Positions 13,977 to 28,200 of a stretch of 64,000 bases of DNA are shown piece by piece. The notes beneath the pieces are model-generated. The model was not told where the DNA came from. It worked only from the letters and a program-made list of their open reading frames with translations, and did not search any database. Within the stretch, counting starts at the first letter, position 1. Each line of letters starts with the position of its first letter. The stretch comes from Pegea sp. RAD2-039 (taxonomy: Eukaryota > Chordata > Thaliacea > Salpida > Salpidae), in NCBI GenBank assembly GCA_034620365.1, contig JAQGEQ010000363.1, positions 1,736,001-1,800,000 of the forward strand, read 5' to 3'. The position numbers were made by a program, and so were the translations under genes.

Positions 13977-16231
13977 TCATGAGTCGCATAGACGATTAAG
14001 CGTCAAAAGGTCGAAATGAGGCAAAAAAATGAAAGCCAACAACATGTCGACCTGCAAAGTGATGAAGATATACGTCATCAGCATGATGACGTAATCATAG
14101 ATGACGATCTCGCGTTCATCGATATGACGTAATAAAAAGAAGAATCCAGCAATGATGACGCAACAACAAATTGCTACCAGCACAAATTTCATCAACGATT
14201 TCAGACGTAACACCTGCGATGACGTCATAAGCACGCGATGACGTCATAGTTAAGTTTCAAACCTGATAAAAGGCGAAAGCTGGTGACGTGGCAACGACGA
14301 TGACGTCACCATTAGCAACTGAAGCTACAAACTTCTTATATTCGCGTTCACCATCGATATCAATGACGACATCTTCATCAGAGTCGACACATGGTGACGT
14401 CATAGATTGATCTACTTAAAAATAAGTTTCAAACTGATGACGTCATTAATTACGTCAAACTCACCAAACTGTCGGCGAGCTGAAGGCGCAATGACGTCAT
14501 CTGCTTTTTTTTCGCGGTAACACGCGATTCGTTGATGACATGCTTCTTGCCATTCCATCATCGCCCTGTGACGTCATCACCGATTACATGATGTCATCAA
14601 CAACCCTGTATGACGTCACCTGTTTTGATGATCAAGTTTTCGAAAGATCAAATCAACATTTGGATACGGAAGACGAAATCGAAGATCGTTCCATTGTTCT
14701 TCTAAACCTCTTCTATCTTCTCTCACGATGACGTCATTCATTTGTACTGATGACGTCATTGATTCGATAACGTCATCATTAGTGAAGACTTCTTGGAGAA
14801 TGTCTGGTGCTGATCTAATCTTTCGAAACCTTTTTCTTCTTCTCATAATTCTTCCCGCGTTCAACGCTGATGACGTCACCGAACAAATTTCACCTGTCGA
14901 CGACAAAGTGACGTCATGGTAATGGTTGTCAAATGGTGACGTCATCCTCACCTAAATGAGCAAGTCGATCTCGAAATGGAATCATGCACGTGTCATATGA
15001 CGTCACACTTGATATTGATGGTGAAAGTCGTTTGATGACGTCATCACAGCGTCGATAGAAGAAACGAATATTACCGATGACGTCAGTTAGCCGAGTGATA
15101 AATTCCATTTCAACATTACTAAAATCTTCATTCTAATAACAAAGAAAATGACGTCAGCAACTGACAACGATGACGTCAGCAACTAACAACGATGACGTCA
15201 TCACCTGATAGATATGTTGTTGATGAGTTGCTAAAACTTGAAGATGAAATCTCTGAAGAAAACTTAAAGCTGTTTCAGATTTTCCACCAAATCTTTCATC
15301 TGTTTCTAATCGTTCCCGATGACGTAATGCGCTGTACTGCGTTCCACTGATGACGTTACTACTCATCATGAAGCGCGTAACAAACAAGATGATTGGAGTA
15401 AATAGACACGTCATCAAAAACTTTATCCAAGCTTCAAGTTGTAGGTTGATAATGTAAAAAGTAATAAAGAAGCTGAATGTGAGAATGATGACGTAATCAG
15501 CTCGAGATAATTCACTGATAAATCCTGTATTAAAACATGATGACGTCATTAACCTTGAATTCAATGATGACGTCACTAACCGGGTTTGAAGATTTTCTTT
15601 AAAATATGATTTGAAATAATTTTGTAAATTATAAAATTCCGATTTTTCAAATCTTCACAAAATCGATCACAGAGTCCTGAAAAGAAGTGATGACGTCATA
15701 AAAATAAAGTGTGACGTCATCAGCATACCAGGACGCAAATCGAAGCGATTTGGAATTGATTCACTGAAAGTTTGATTTCCGGCAAAAAATGAAACTCTAG
15801 GAGTGACGTCATCACTAATTACATCACCACTTCTTAATGACGTAATCTTCACACTCATACATCTGTAGTTTGAGAGACACGTCATCACGATGCAATGATG
15901 ATGTCATTATCTCACATTTGTAACGATTCCGTTTGATTACACGCAATAAAGCTGACGTCACAAAATCTGAAATCGTCACGTGACGTATGAATGATGATGC
16001 GGATGACGTCATCAGTTTTTGGCGCACGGTTGAAAAGATTTGTGACGTAAATTTGAGAATCACTTGAATCATTTTCACAACACAAACTACAACAGATGAT
16101 GACGTCATAATCGAGCTGATGATGACGTCACTACATCACCTGGTGACGATGACTCGAACTTTGTTGAAACTTTTAGACTTGAGAGTGATGACGTAACAAT
16201 ATTTAAATTTTGATTTTGTTGAAATAAAGAA
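13977..16231 (-). CDS. Receptor exons 75-85: C-terminal multi-pass and cytoplasmic region
   Basis: Exons 75-79 (16140-16231, 15916-16086, 15828-15862, 15729-15794, 15581-15676) encode a beta-rich segment of uncertain fold, possibly PLAT-like. Exon 80 (15205-15524) has two hydrophobic helices (IILTFSFFITFYII and FLMTCLFTPIILFVTRF). Exons 81-84 (14952-15132, 14620-14893, 14465-14565, 14310-14414) are charged, with an RRRKRFRK patch and an acidic DSDEDVVIDIDGE patch. The last exon (13977 to about 14221) has two more hydrophobic helices and ends at a TGA lying within a TGACGTCA. A TM / beta-domain / several-TM order recalls polycystin-1 relatives, but no signature motif proves it. The join into the last exon is unsolved: the obvious acceptor changes phase. 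Confidence 0.55.
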
Positions 16232-19200
16232 CTGTAAATATGATGATGACGTCATCGTGATGATGATGTCATCACAACAGACTCACTGCAACTTTACTGC
16301 GATCGATGACGTCATACTTGTAAGCGATGACGTAAAGAATGAGAAACGCGAGAAGATAGATAGCGATCGTGACTGACATCGTGACGTCATCAATTTCATT
16401 GGGTATTTCCCAATCAAGTGGAGTTCCATGAAGACGAATTTCGATGACGCGCGGAACTGACGTCATTCTACTTGATGACGTCATCTCCAGCTACGATCAA
16501 CAAGTTATAAATGACGTCATCGTCGTTATGGTGACGATTTACTGAAAGAAATTTGGCGATTTCTAAAAATCCTCCTAAATTTTGAACTTTGCTCGAATTC
16601 GATTGTCCATCGCGTTTTGATGACGTCATTGATGATGACGTCAAACTTGTGAATAAATCACCGTGTTTCGATAACGAGATGATGACGTCATCACCGACTG
16701 CATCTTCAAAATGTCGTTCGCGACTTCCACTTTCAATTTCAATATCCTAAAAGCAGATGTGACGTCATTGTGATATGATGATGACGTCATCATCACCTCG
16801 ATGAGCATAGCAGATTGAAGAGCGATGACAAGATGATAAACGCGATCTGCAGTTGGCAACGGTTGCCAATTAGTAGTGACGTCACCATCAAACGCAAAAC
16901 TTGCTGATGACGTCATCAGATCAGTTGATGACGTCATTGGTGCATCTTGTTGCACTAAATTAGGCATTGAACGACCATTAAACCAACCACGATCACCAGC
17001 TACTCTAGGTGTGACGTCTTGATGTAACCAGGTGACGTCACCACGTCGTGACCAATTAGCTGACCGAATTTGTTCTTCATTCAAAGAAGTTCTTCTCATA
17101 TTAGGTACTGGACCTTCCCGAAACCCTGATGACGTCACATAATGTAATATATGATGACGTCATATGATGTACGATGTGATGACGTCACTTACGTCGACAA
17201 GTGAAGGAATCAATATAGGGTCGCCAGTCACCGTCCTCATTACATGTGATCGAAGTGATGACGTCACCAGTAAATATCCATCGTAAAGGTGAAAGTTGAA
17301 CAGCAAGCCAATAAGATGATGGACACGTGACCACAAGTTGATGGTTGGCATGGAAACGGGTTTTTTGTGTTTTCGCGACTAATCGATCATCGAGTTGAGA
17401 TGGATGACGACAGAAGGATTCTACAAGTATCAGTGATGACGTCATTATTACATTTGAAGTGACGTCATCAAATTACGTGAACAGTGCTTGGATGAGATAT
17501 CTGGTTGCCATGTAGCGTTTTCATTACATCTGGTTGTCATGGAAACAATCCCGCGCTCGAACCAGAAACCTCGATGGCAAGTGAAGCGGAACGACGTATC
17601 AAAGCTGGTGACGTCATCACTCATACTCGTTGACGTCAGTTGTTTGCGATCAGCGTTTTTCACTTGGGGGATTTTCCCGCAGCTGAAAGCTGAAAAAACG
17701 AGTGATGACGTCATAACTACATTTCATACTTACGTTGACAATCGAGTTTTGTGACGTCATCATCTAACCATCTACCATCGACGTCACATGACATTTGATG
17801 ACGTGTCACTTGTTGATGACGTAATCGGTAACCACGTGAACACGTCACCGTGACAACAGAATCGAACCGGAAGTCGCCTTCGATTTGTGCGTTCGGAATC
17901 GGCGGCAATTTCTCGCAACTAATCGCTGCAAACGCGATGATGACGTCATAATCAAAACCTAATACTTTGACTAACGTAAACATTTGTAATGACGTGGCGA
18001 TGGCTTCCAAAAGCCAGATGATTGACAGGTGATAAATCTCGAAGTGGTGACGTCATCGAGTCGGTAACCATGACGACAGTTGACAAGTAATCGGGTGCTT
18101 GGCGCAAATTGATTCTCATTTTTCGAATCGAAATTTGTGATATTTGGAATTCCGCAACTAATCGCTGAAAGTAGTTGATGACGTCATAAAAACGTCGAGT
18201 AACGATGACGTCATCACTAACGTATACAAGCAGCATTGCTTAGTGATGGTTGCCAACGTCCATCAACATTACAAGTCGAAATTAAATTTGTTGAATTGAC
18301 TGAAAAATGAGTTGAACCGAGACATCTGTAAATGATGACGTCATTAAGCGGTGATGACGTCATTACTACGATTGTAACTGACTGAAAATGAGCAAATCCT
18401 TTGAAATGAGGATAAAAAGCGACTTGTATTGCTCCTTTTACGATGACGTCATCACATTTGACATCTGCAACAAATTGAGAGTGATGACGTCATCACTACC
18501 AAATACCATAGCAACCTTCACAACGTAAATCGTCAACTTTTGGGAACCAGCGACCATTTGCATCACACGTGGTGATGACGTCACGACTTCGAAAGCGCGC
18601 GAAATGTTGACCGTAATCACAAGTTAGTGACGTCACAGCACCCCAAATAAGCGACGATGACGTCATTAAAGCGCCAGGTACAGGTGAAAGAGGAGGACAT
18701 ACAACTTCTGTAATCAAACTGATGATGACGTCACAAGTACAATGACGTCATCAACTGACTTGTACAAACAAGTGATTGAGGTTGAGGCGTCCAAGCACCT
18801 TGTTCACATCTCACTTCAAAATGATGTTGATGACGTAACGTGACGTCATCACCGCGATACCAAAATCCTTGTTCACATTCGTAAATAAAACTTGCTCCTT
18901 CACGAAATGCTGTAGAAGTGATGACGTCATTACAATTAGTAAGTGATGACGTCACTAACCATATTGGTGATGACGTGAAACGTTCTTGACTACATTGGGT
19001 AGCAACGGAGGTCTTCCACAAGACACAACTGAAACAACAATCGATGTGATGACGTCATCAACGATGAATGACGTCACCTGTGCAGTTGAAATCGACAAGT
19101 GGTCGAGGAAACCATCTACCATCTTCTTCACATGTCACTGATTGCATCGCGTTCATCGATACACTGATGATGACGTCATAAACATCAACATGATGACGTC

Positions 19201-22200
19201 ATCACCTCAAACTTACCCGAAACCTTTATCACAATGATAAGTCCATTTAGATTTCCAACGAGTCGATGAACCGCGCACTATCGCGTTTTGCATCGATGGT
19301 GGAAAGGGACATCTCACAGCTGATGACGTCACATACGTCATGATGACTCATCGTCACATACGTCATGATGACTCATCATATAAGTGATGACGTCACACTT
19401 ACGTGTACATGATGAATTATGATGAAATAAAGGTCGCCATCTTTCATCCCACCAACACGTCAACGTGACACTTGTGACGTCACGTGACAACCACAAACCG
19501 CGCGCGCATGTATAGATCAGCTGATCACCGAAGCGGAACGGCGGTTGTGACATCATCAAAGCACGAAAACTGGCGCCGTGGATCAATGGAGGGTTTGAAC
19601 ATTGAATTGCTGTTGATAAATATCGATGACGTCATCAGAAACGCAATGATGACGTCACAAACGTTGACACGCGAATCGATGAATTGAAGTTTGCCAATTG
19701 GGAGGATGACATCGAAAATGACGAAAAAATCGAAGAGTCGCGTTTGGTGACGTCATCTGCTCCTTGTAACCAACTTGACATTGAAGAGTTGCGATACGAA
19801 CACTGTCAAGTTGATGACGTCACTACTGATGACGTCATATATGCGTCACTTACTTATCGGAGATAGAAAAAGATACAGAAGCAAATTTAGGAATGGGCGG
19901 TGGGTCACATCTGCTTCCTGTGACGTCATTCGAGTTAATGATGCAAAAAGTGATGACATCATAATTACTTATGCAAATGATATGAAACGGTGATGGTGTC
20001 CATCTCGCTGTAAATCGAGAACAAGTAGAAGTGGAATTTATTTGTCCATTTAGTAGATTGTATCCACGTTCACATGTATACGTCACAGATGATGACGTTA
20101 TTGATGACGTCACAGCGCGATTTACAACTGGTGGAGTTCCACAAGCGATTTCTGTTTTATTAAATTGAAATTTTGGGTTTTATGGTGATGATGACGTCAC
20201 AACTAACTTTGACACCGGAAGTTAGTGACGTTTGGAAGGAAGTAACCATCGCGTTGACACGTCATCAACATTGAGCGCTGTCGAACGCTTCGTCGTGCCA
20301 TGACGTCATAAAGTGCAAAACCATCGCGACATATGACGTAATAAATCGATGCAAACACGTCACTAGTTGGTGATGACGTCATATTAACCAACGATTTACT
20401 GACGTCACTATTCACAATCGGCTTCGGCACGTCACAACGCATTTCTGTGAATCGAAGTGATGACGTCATCAGTTTAGAGATATGACGTAATCACCTTCAC
20501 AAATGGCTTCTGCTGGTGACCAAATACTGGTGATGACGTCACAATGCAACGCGCGCGTTGTAGATCGATTTGAAAATTGAACATCGAACCCAAAACCTTC
20601 ATCACAAACAACTTCGACTTCGCGACTTGAAACGCGATTTAACCGACCGCGAGTGACATCAGGTGGTTGGCAAGGAAAGTCATCATCATCTGTTGACGAT
20701 GATGACGTCATCATCAGTAGCAATATGACGTCATTAGTGTTTACGTATGCAAGTAGGTGGTAATGGCGTCCAAACACCGTTAGCATCACATGTGGTCGTC
20801 ATGGAAACAGCGTTAGGTGAAAAACGGTAGTGACGTTGACAAGTAAATGTGATCTGTTGTAGGTAACGCGCATCAGTGATGACGTCATCAGCATCTGCGT
20901 AATCTACTACTGGTAGAGGTCCACATTTGACAGCTGCAAACACGATGACGTCATAAACGTGATGACGTCATAGTTGGTTTACTGACGTGAACAGAAATAA
21001 TTTTTCGAAGTTGGTGACCATCTACCATCAGCTTGACATTGACTAATTGTGACGTCATTAACCACAAAACCGACGTCACATGCAAACCTATGACGTCATT
21101 AAGTTGTTGAAAGATGTGATTGATGATGACGTAACTACTAACCGCGCGATTGATCCGAAAGAAGAAGCAGAAATGAGAACTCGACCGTTAGAGGGCGCTG
21201 TTATATTTGCGTCACATTCAACTCCTGTATGACGTCATCAGTGACATAAGTCAATGACGTCATTACTTACCGATACAGTCGATGTGTTGTAGCGACCAAC
21301 GACCAGTTGCTAAGCAACGAGTCGCTAATTGATAAACACCAGGTGCAAACCAGTAACCGATGACGCAACGAAAACGCGCGCTGCTTCCTACGTCATCACT
21401 TGTAGCGGTTGTGGTCGGTAAGTGGACTAGATAGGACCATTTGCCAGGTACAGGTGGTCCACAACGAATTCCTGATTAATTAGTGATGACGTCATCATCA
21501 AGTGAATGAAGCGGAACGAACTTGTGCAGTGAAGCGAGAAGGGATCGGGAATCCAATGATGACGACATTCGATAAGAACTCGATCACGTGATTGATTATG
21601 CAAATGAAGTTGGAAATGAGGATGACATTGAATAAGAAGAAGTGTTTGAAAGCGATAGAACGCGACTCCGCTGATAAAAAAAAGATTGGAAAGAAGCTAG
21701 AAGCAGGTTGAAGGTCACCTTGCATCTATTTTCATGCTTGAGTGAGTTTGACGAATGATTCGCGCGTTTTTTGCCAAATAAGGTTGAGGACAAACCACCT
21801 CTGTAAAATCAGTGATGACGTCATCATCAGTATATTTCAAATGACGTACCAACACATGTGACTGTTGGTGGTTGCCATAAACCGCGCGCGCCACATCGCA
21901 TCGTTACAGTGATGACGTCATTAGCAAAACGAAAACCCGGTAAACACGTCATGTGAATGTGATGATTGTAAGTTGTCGCGTTGATGACGTAATCGGTGTT
22001 CGCGATGTAAGGCGGATGTCCACAGTCGATGACGTCACACGATAGCGTCGAAGGGTCAGGTGACCAGGTGACGTCATCGTCTTGACATCGCGATATCGCT
22101 GTGAATATACCAAAAGTGAACCAGAAGCCTCGATGACATTTATATTGCGCGATACGCGGTGATGACGTCATCAGCAAATCAGCGTTTTGTATCTGAGGTG

Positions 22201-25200
22201 GTTGGCTGCATTTGTTGGCTGTAAAAGAAGTGATGACGTCACAAGGCGGTGATGACGTCATCATACTGACGTAGGCATGTGAGTGAAGTGAAAGGCGGCA
22301 TCCAGCGGTGGTCAGGGGAACAAACGATGCGAGTCTGATGACGTAATGTGTTCAGGTGAAATCCTTTCAAACAAGAAACTTCGATGGAAGAACCAACTGT
22401 CAAATCAGTGACGTCATCATCGCTAATTTGCATATTTGATTTGAGAAGAGGTTGATGACAAGTAGCTAATTTGCAGATAAAGATTGATGGGTTTGGATAC
22501 CAACGACCATCTTCATTACAAATCGAAGCCACCTTCTGTGACGTCATCGCTTCCAGATATCTGCCACTGTTACATTTATACGTCACTCTAGAACCAACCA
22601 CGTGACTACTGGATAGACTGATGACGTCACTAGTGGAATGTGGAACAACTGGAGGTGGTTGACAGGTCAAGCCTTCAATAGAAGCGGTTACTATGGTGAT
22701 GATGACGTCAGACAACTTACTGATGCATCGAAAACGCGATGGATCGGGCGTCCATGTTGCTGTGATGATATCACAGAAGATATGACGAGCATATGAGCCG
22801 TCATCGAAGCGGAAACGTGCGAAGCATGTGTAAGTGACGTGCCAAATATGTTGAGAAATTCCCGTCATTTGCATATTCGTATGTTCTACTTTCGGGGGTT
22901 TCCCACAAGTGATCAGCTGACAATGTGTCAACGATGGACTCCAAATCCAACTTCCAGATATGCTACAACGCGATTCCGCTATTCTTCCATTCAAAAACCG
23001 CCATCCTCTACAAACGATGACGTCATCATCGATTAATCGCGACCATCAGCCGCTTACGGTCGACACGTGACTTTTACGACGCTTCCAACTGTGACGTCAT
23101 CTCGATTTCCCGCCACAACTATCAAATCGTGACGTAGATGCAGATAAGGACACGTGATTGGTCGACAAGGAAGTAGTGTCGTGTCGGGATGCCAGTTGCC
23201 ATGGAAACATCTACAGGCGCGCGTGGTTATCATAGTAACGAGAAAATGACGTCATTTAACTGACTTGATTAGGAGTGAAGTTTTTTTTGTTGTAAATTGA
23301 TAACCGACGTCACAAACAAACATCGCAGCTGATGACGTCATCCAAGTCATCTAAATTCATCACTAATTACGCCACCAACACGTGATGATGACGTCATACT
23401 CACTGAGGAGTGATGAGGTGTAGGGATGGTTTGGGGACAATTGAGAGGTTCGCATTTAATCGCGGTTGGTCGCGGTAACCAACTTTCTCCACATGTGACG
23501 TACTGCTGATGACGTAATCGTTGATGACGACACAAATCAGTTGATCTACGTCAATTGTGGTTACTAAGTGACAACGATGACGTCATCAACTACTTGTGGT
23601 GGGATGATGAAAAATCAATAGCGGTCGTGACGTCATGTGTGACGTACAAACGATGATTTGCGTCCATGGCAACCACGTGGTTATCATCGGACCATAAAGT
23701 AAGATGGTTGGTGCCCTGTAGATGACGGAGATGACGTCATAAAAGGATTTGAAGATGACTTGTTGGTTACTTGACTTCCACATTTCCATTTGACGTCACT
23801 TCGAGAACAAACCGCTAAATTCAACTTGTTGTCCTCATTTAGCGACAAACATCTCGATTTGATGACGTCATTCAACACGAGAAGTTGGTTTGAAGAAGTC
23901 CACTGAAGTTGAAGAGCTTTAGAAGTTTCACAAACATCTAAAGATACTTTAATCACGTCATCATCTACATCACAACAAGTTGATGACGTCATCGAGTTCA
24001 ATGACGTCATAGTAACCGATAAACAAGCAGAATTGATGAGGGTGAACACGTGGTTGGAATATTTCGCGTAAATAGCGTCCATCTCTACATGTGTACAACG
24101 CCACCTTGTGGTCAAGTTTTATCAAACTTGCTCCGAAGATTTCCGGAAGATCTTCACAGATAGGTCCTGAAGAAAAAAAGGATCAACTTCCGGTGAAAAT
24201 CAACTTCCGGTGGAGATCAACTTCCGGTGAAGATCAATTTCCGGTGAAGATCAACTTCCGGTGAAGATCGACTTCGGGTAAACTTACTTGTACATTGGAA
24301 TCGTTCAACTTTTGGAATCCAATCTCCATCTTTTCCACAAACCACTTTTGCGCGACGCGAAGCGATGATGACGTCACTGGGTCCATTATAATCAAGTTGA
24401 AAACCACGATCACATTTCAGCTGCAGTTTATCAGCAGTGACGTCATAATCGAAGCGAGCACGCGATTTTCCTTCACACATGACCTCTGTATCCAAGCGAT
24501 GACGTCATCACTATGCGCGAGCGACAAACTCAACGAACCGTGACAAATGAGTGGTTCCGAAGTGGCTGGTTGCCAGGTACCATTGTGTGAACATTGCATA
24601 GCAACCGTGAAACTTTGAGGTCGAAACCAGTTGCCAGGAGGACAGCTGAAGATAGCATGATGTGGGTAAGTCCCCTGAAAGCGGTCATGACGCGCAAACG
24701 CGGGTGCTTCGTCACACGTGACAGCTACAGAGTATTGACGTCATCATTTGTAGATCGGTGGATAACGTCACTTACTTTTACAAAGTAGTGACGATGGAGA
24801 TGGTGACCAATGAGCGCGCGGGTTACAGATGACGTCATAGGAGTAGCGACGCGTCGCGAACCACATTCCTTTGTTACAAGTATATCGAGCTAAGCTACCA
24901 ACTCGCGTTTCATTCCACTTAATTTGCATATTTGGCATTTCAGGTGGTTCCACACACGTCACCACTACAAACTGTTGATGACGTCATATGTCGACATGAT
25001 GACGTCACTTACTTGTGCATCGAAGCGAGGTGGGATTTGGAGTCCATTCAAGATCGATGGAACATTTAACTTGCTATAAAAAGAAGGTTGAAAACGCGAT
25101 GATGACGTCATCACATCATCAAACTTACAATCGCGAATATTTGCGGAGCAAACCAGAAACCAGGCGCGCATGAATATTCAACAAAACCACCGACACCATA

Positions 25201-28200
25201 AGAAGTATTAGTTGTAGTATGCAAATGAGTTAGTAACACTTGTGGGGGTTTCCCGCATGTGAAACGAGCTGCTGTGCTACAAACGTAACCGGATGTGACG
25301 TCACGTGATCGAACTTCTTTCAAACCAATCACGTGTTGAGATTTGAACCAGACAACAAGTGACGTCATTTCAGAAGAACCATCTGATGACGTAATAAGTT
25401 AATAACTTGTAATTGGTGAAATTTTTGGTTACCATGGAAACACCATGCATCACCAGATGTGACGTCATCAGCACACGAGTGAATTCCTCGTAAACATTGT
25501 GACGTCACGAACCATCTATTAGCTGAAACTAATTGATGCGAATCATTTGAAGCAATAAAAGAACATTTGCAGTTTTGTAGAGCCTACAAAGAAATTACTG
25601 GTTGAAAATATTGGTGAAGATTTGCAACCAACAAACCATTTGATTGACAGCTAACGTGAGTTGGTGTTTGTTGGCTAATTTACTTCTGAATTTAGACCAA
25701 CAAGCTGCTTTAGCTTCTTCAACATTCGAATATTCACCTTTTGAACTTTTCATCAGAAACACTTTACCTAAAACAATAATCACGTGCTTAGCAAGCCACG
25801 TCACTAGCAGCCAAGTATCCAGCAACCACGTAACCAGGTGCCTAGCAACCAGATACCCAGCAACCACGTCACTAGTAACCAGGTGCCTAGCAACCAGGTA
25901 CTTAGCAACCAGGTGCTTAGCAACCAGGTACTTAGCAACCAGGTGCTTAGCAACCAGGTGCTTAGCAACCAGGTGCTTAGCAACCAGGTGCTTAGCAACC
26001 ACTTACCTTCATTTCGAAGTGAATGATGACAAATAGATTTTTGATTTTTTCTATCTACTATCCAAGTTGTTAATTTTTTGTACATTCTGAAATAACAACA
26101 CTAAAAATTCGATTTCTATGACAACGATGACGTCATACCCTCCACCAATCTCTACTCGTTCAAGACGATCAATCGAACGAGCGATTACGTAAGAGAAACG
26201 CTGAAAGGCGAGCTTCAGTGACGTCATGTCAGTATTGTTGTCATAGAAATGTTGACAAGTGAAATATTGTAATCGATCAGTGACGTCACATTTAGTAACC
26301 GTAACAACGGCTTCTACGTCATAAACACCAACACCATTGACTGGTTGTGCTGCAAACTGGTTGTTAATTGGTTGCTAGGTGATGATGACGTAACTAACCT
26401 CGAAGACATTTACCAGAAGTGACATGTTGAAGAAGGTTCGATGTCAACCATCGCCATTTGTTACTTCTTAAATTATAATCATTACAATGACGTAATATGA
26501 CGTCATCACTTTTCGAGTTGACGCGCATACATCTATCAATGACGTCATCAATAGTTATAATGACGTCATCATCAACAAACCTGGAAGGAGTCGCAGCTGA
26601 TATGATTAAAAAGTGATCGTCGTAGTGCACTGGTAGTGACGTCATCACTGGCTGATTGTTAGAAGTAGTGACGTAGTTGGTTTGTGTGACGTCATCACTT
26701 GTAGCATCACGTGAGATGCCGATGGAAATGATGACGTCATCAACGCGTAGCGGTAATAACAATTGCTCAAAAAATTTCAAATCATTTCGATGACGTAATC
26801 CAGGTAGTTCCCCGCCTAGCAACTAGATGAACAACGTCGATGACGTCATCACAACTTATTTGTTGTCACCTGGCAACGACGTTGAGCTGTTTGTAAATTG
26901 ACGTCATCTAGAACCACTTTGTAACACAAATCGTGATATTCGATAAATGTGACGTCACAAGAAGCGCGACAACCGCGAGAAGGTGGCGAAGTGAAGCGAC
27001 CGTCTTCATTACATCTCAAAGTAACTGTATAAAAGTCGATGACGTCATCATAACTGCATGACGTCATCACTTACGAGAAGTTTTAGGAGGGTGACCAATC
27101 ATGTGTAAATGATGGCGACATTGAAATGTGACGTCACCTCCAACCCATGCTATTGGCTCTGTGCTTAATCGCGCGCGACTAATTTGCATATTTGATGCAT
27201 CACACGTGACTCCTGAAACAAACAGTAGAAGGATGACGTCATCAGTAGATTGGTAACATACTTGTGCAAGTTGGTAGCTGATGAGATGACCAACGACCTA
27301 ATTTGCATATTTGTAAGAAATCGCGATCGGCGACGCGATAATTTCGAGGACATTTTAATATCCGGAAACTTTCATCATCAAATCCTGGATGACTTGATGT
27401 AAATTGATGACGTATCACTTCGAGATTCGATTCAGATAAGTTTCCAGATTTCAATGAACAAGTTTCATCTGTAAGTGATGACGTCATATGAGTGATGACG
27501 TCATATGAGCGATGATCAACTTACTACAAGTACGTATGACGTCACAAAACGCTGTAGCGCCCGATGTAAATGAGATGAAGCACCAAGGTCCACTTGGTAA
27601 ACTGTAACAAATATTATGATGACGTCACTCGTATATAATTGTCAGTGACGTCATCACTTGTCAGGATTTCGACAAAATCTATGCGAATGTGGAAAAGTGC
27701 GAAGATGAGTTTTCCAAGGAACACACGGACCGCGCGACGTGACGTCAACACTTCCATGATAAGATGCACCATTTCCACGTTTACATTCAGGATCGCGCTG
27801 ACAGATGACGTCATACTTATTATGTTGATGACGTGACATCCATTCACCGTTGCTAGTAGCAACAACAGCTAATTGCTCACAGATTGGCAGGGAGCAATTT
27901 TCACGAACTATTTTCATCTACAAAAATAGTTGTGACGTCATATAGTGACGTCATCAATCACTTACATTCTTGCCGATGACGTAACACCATGGGAAACTAG
28001 ATTGGTTGCCAGGGTTACCACAAAAATTCCATCGTAAATTTTCAAACTTTTTAATCATTGTTATCGACCACGACAAACATCTGTGACGTCATCAGTAAAT
28101 TATCAATGACGTCATTGGAAAGTAGAAAAAATATACTGACCGTTTACCACTGATACTAGTTGACATGTGTCCATGGTAACTAAAAATTTGGTTGCCATGA

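Noticed and set aside
14540..14922. Plus-strand open frames opposite the receptor C-terminus, and the many short minus-strand frames starting MTSS
   Set aside because: They are antisense shadows or intron read-through created by ATGACGTCATC, which supplies both a start codon and stop-free sequence.
16140..16231. Firm call of a polycystin PLAT domain
   Set aside because: The TM / beta-rich / multi-TM order is suggestive, but no conserved PLAT or polycystin motif could be matched with confidence by eye.
17488..17754. Plus-strand frame opposite CCP exons
   Set aside because: Antisense of a CCP exon with well-supported splice sites and cysteine pattern on the minus strand.
25595..26085. Long repetitive frames on both strands (KHLVA-, STWLL-, SNQVL-type)
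   Set aside because: Products of a 15-bp minisatellite whose unit length is a multiple of three; the real exons on either side splice across it.
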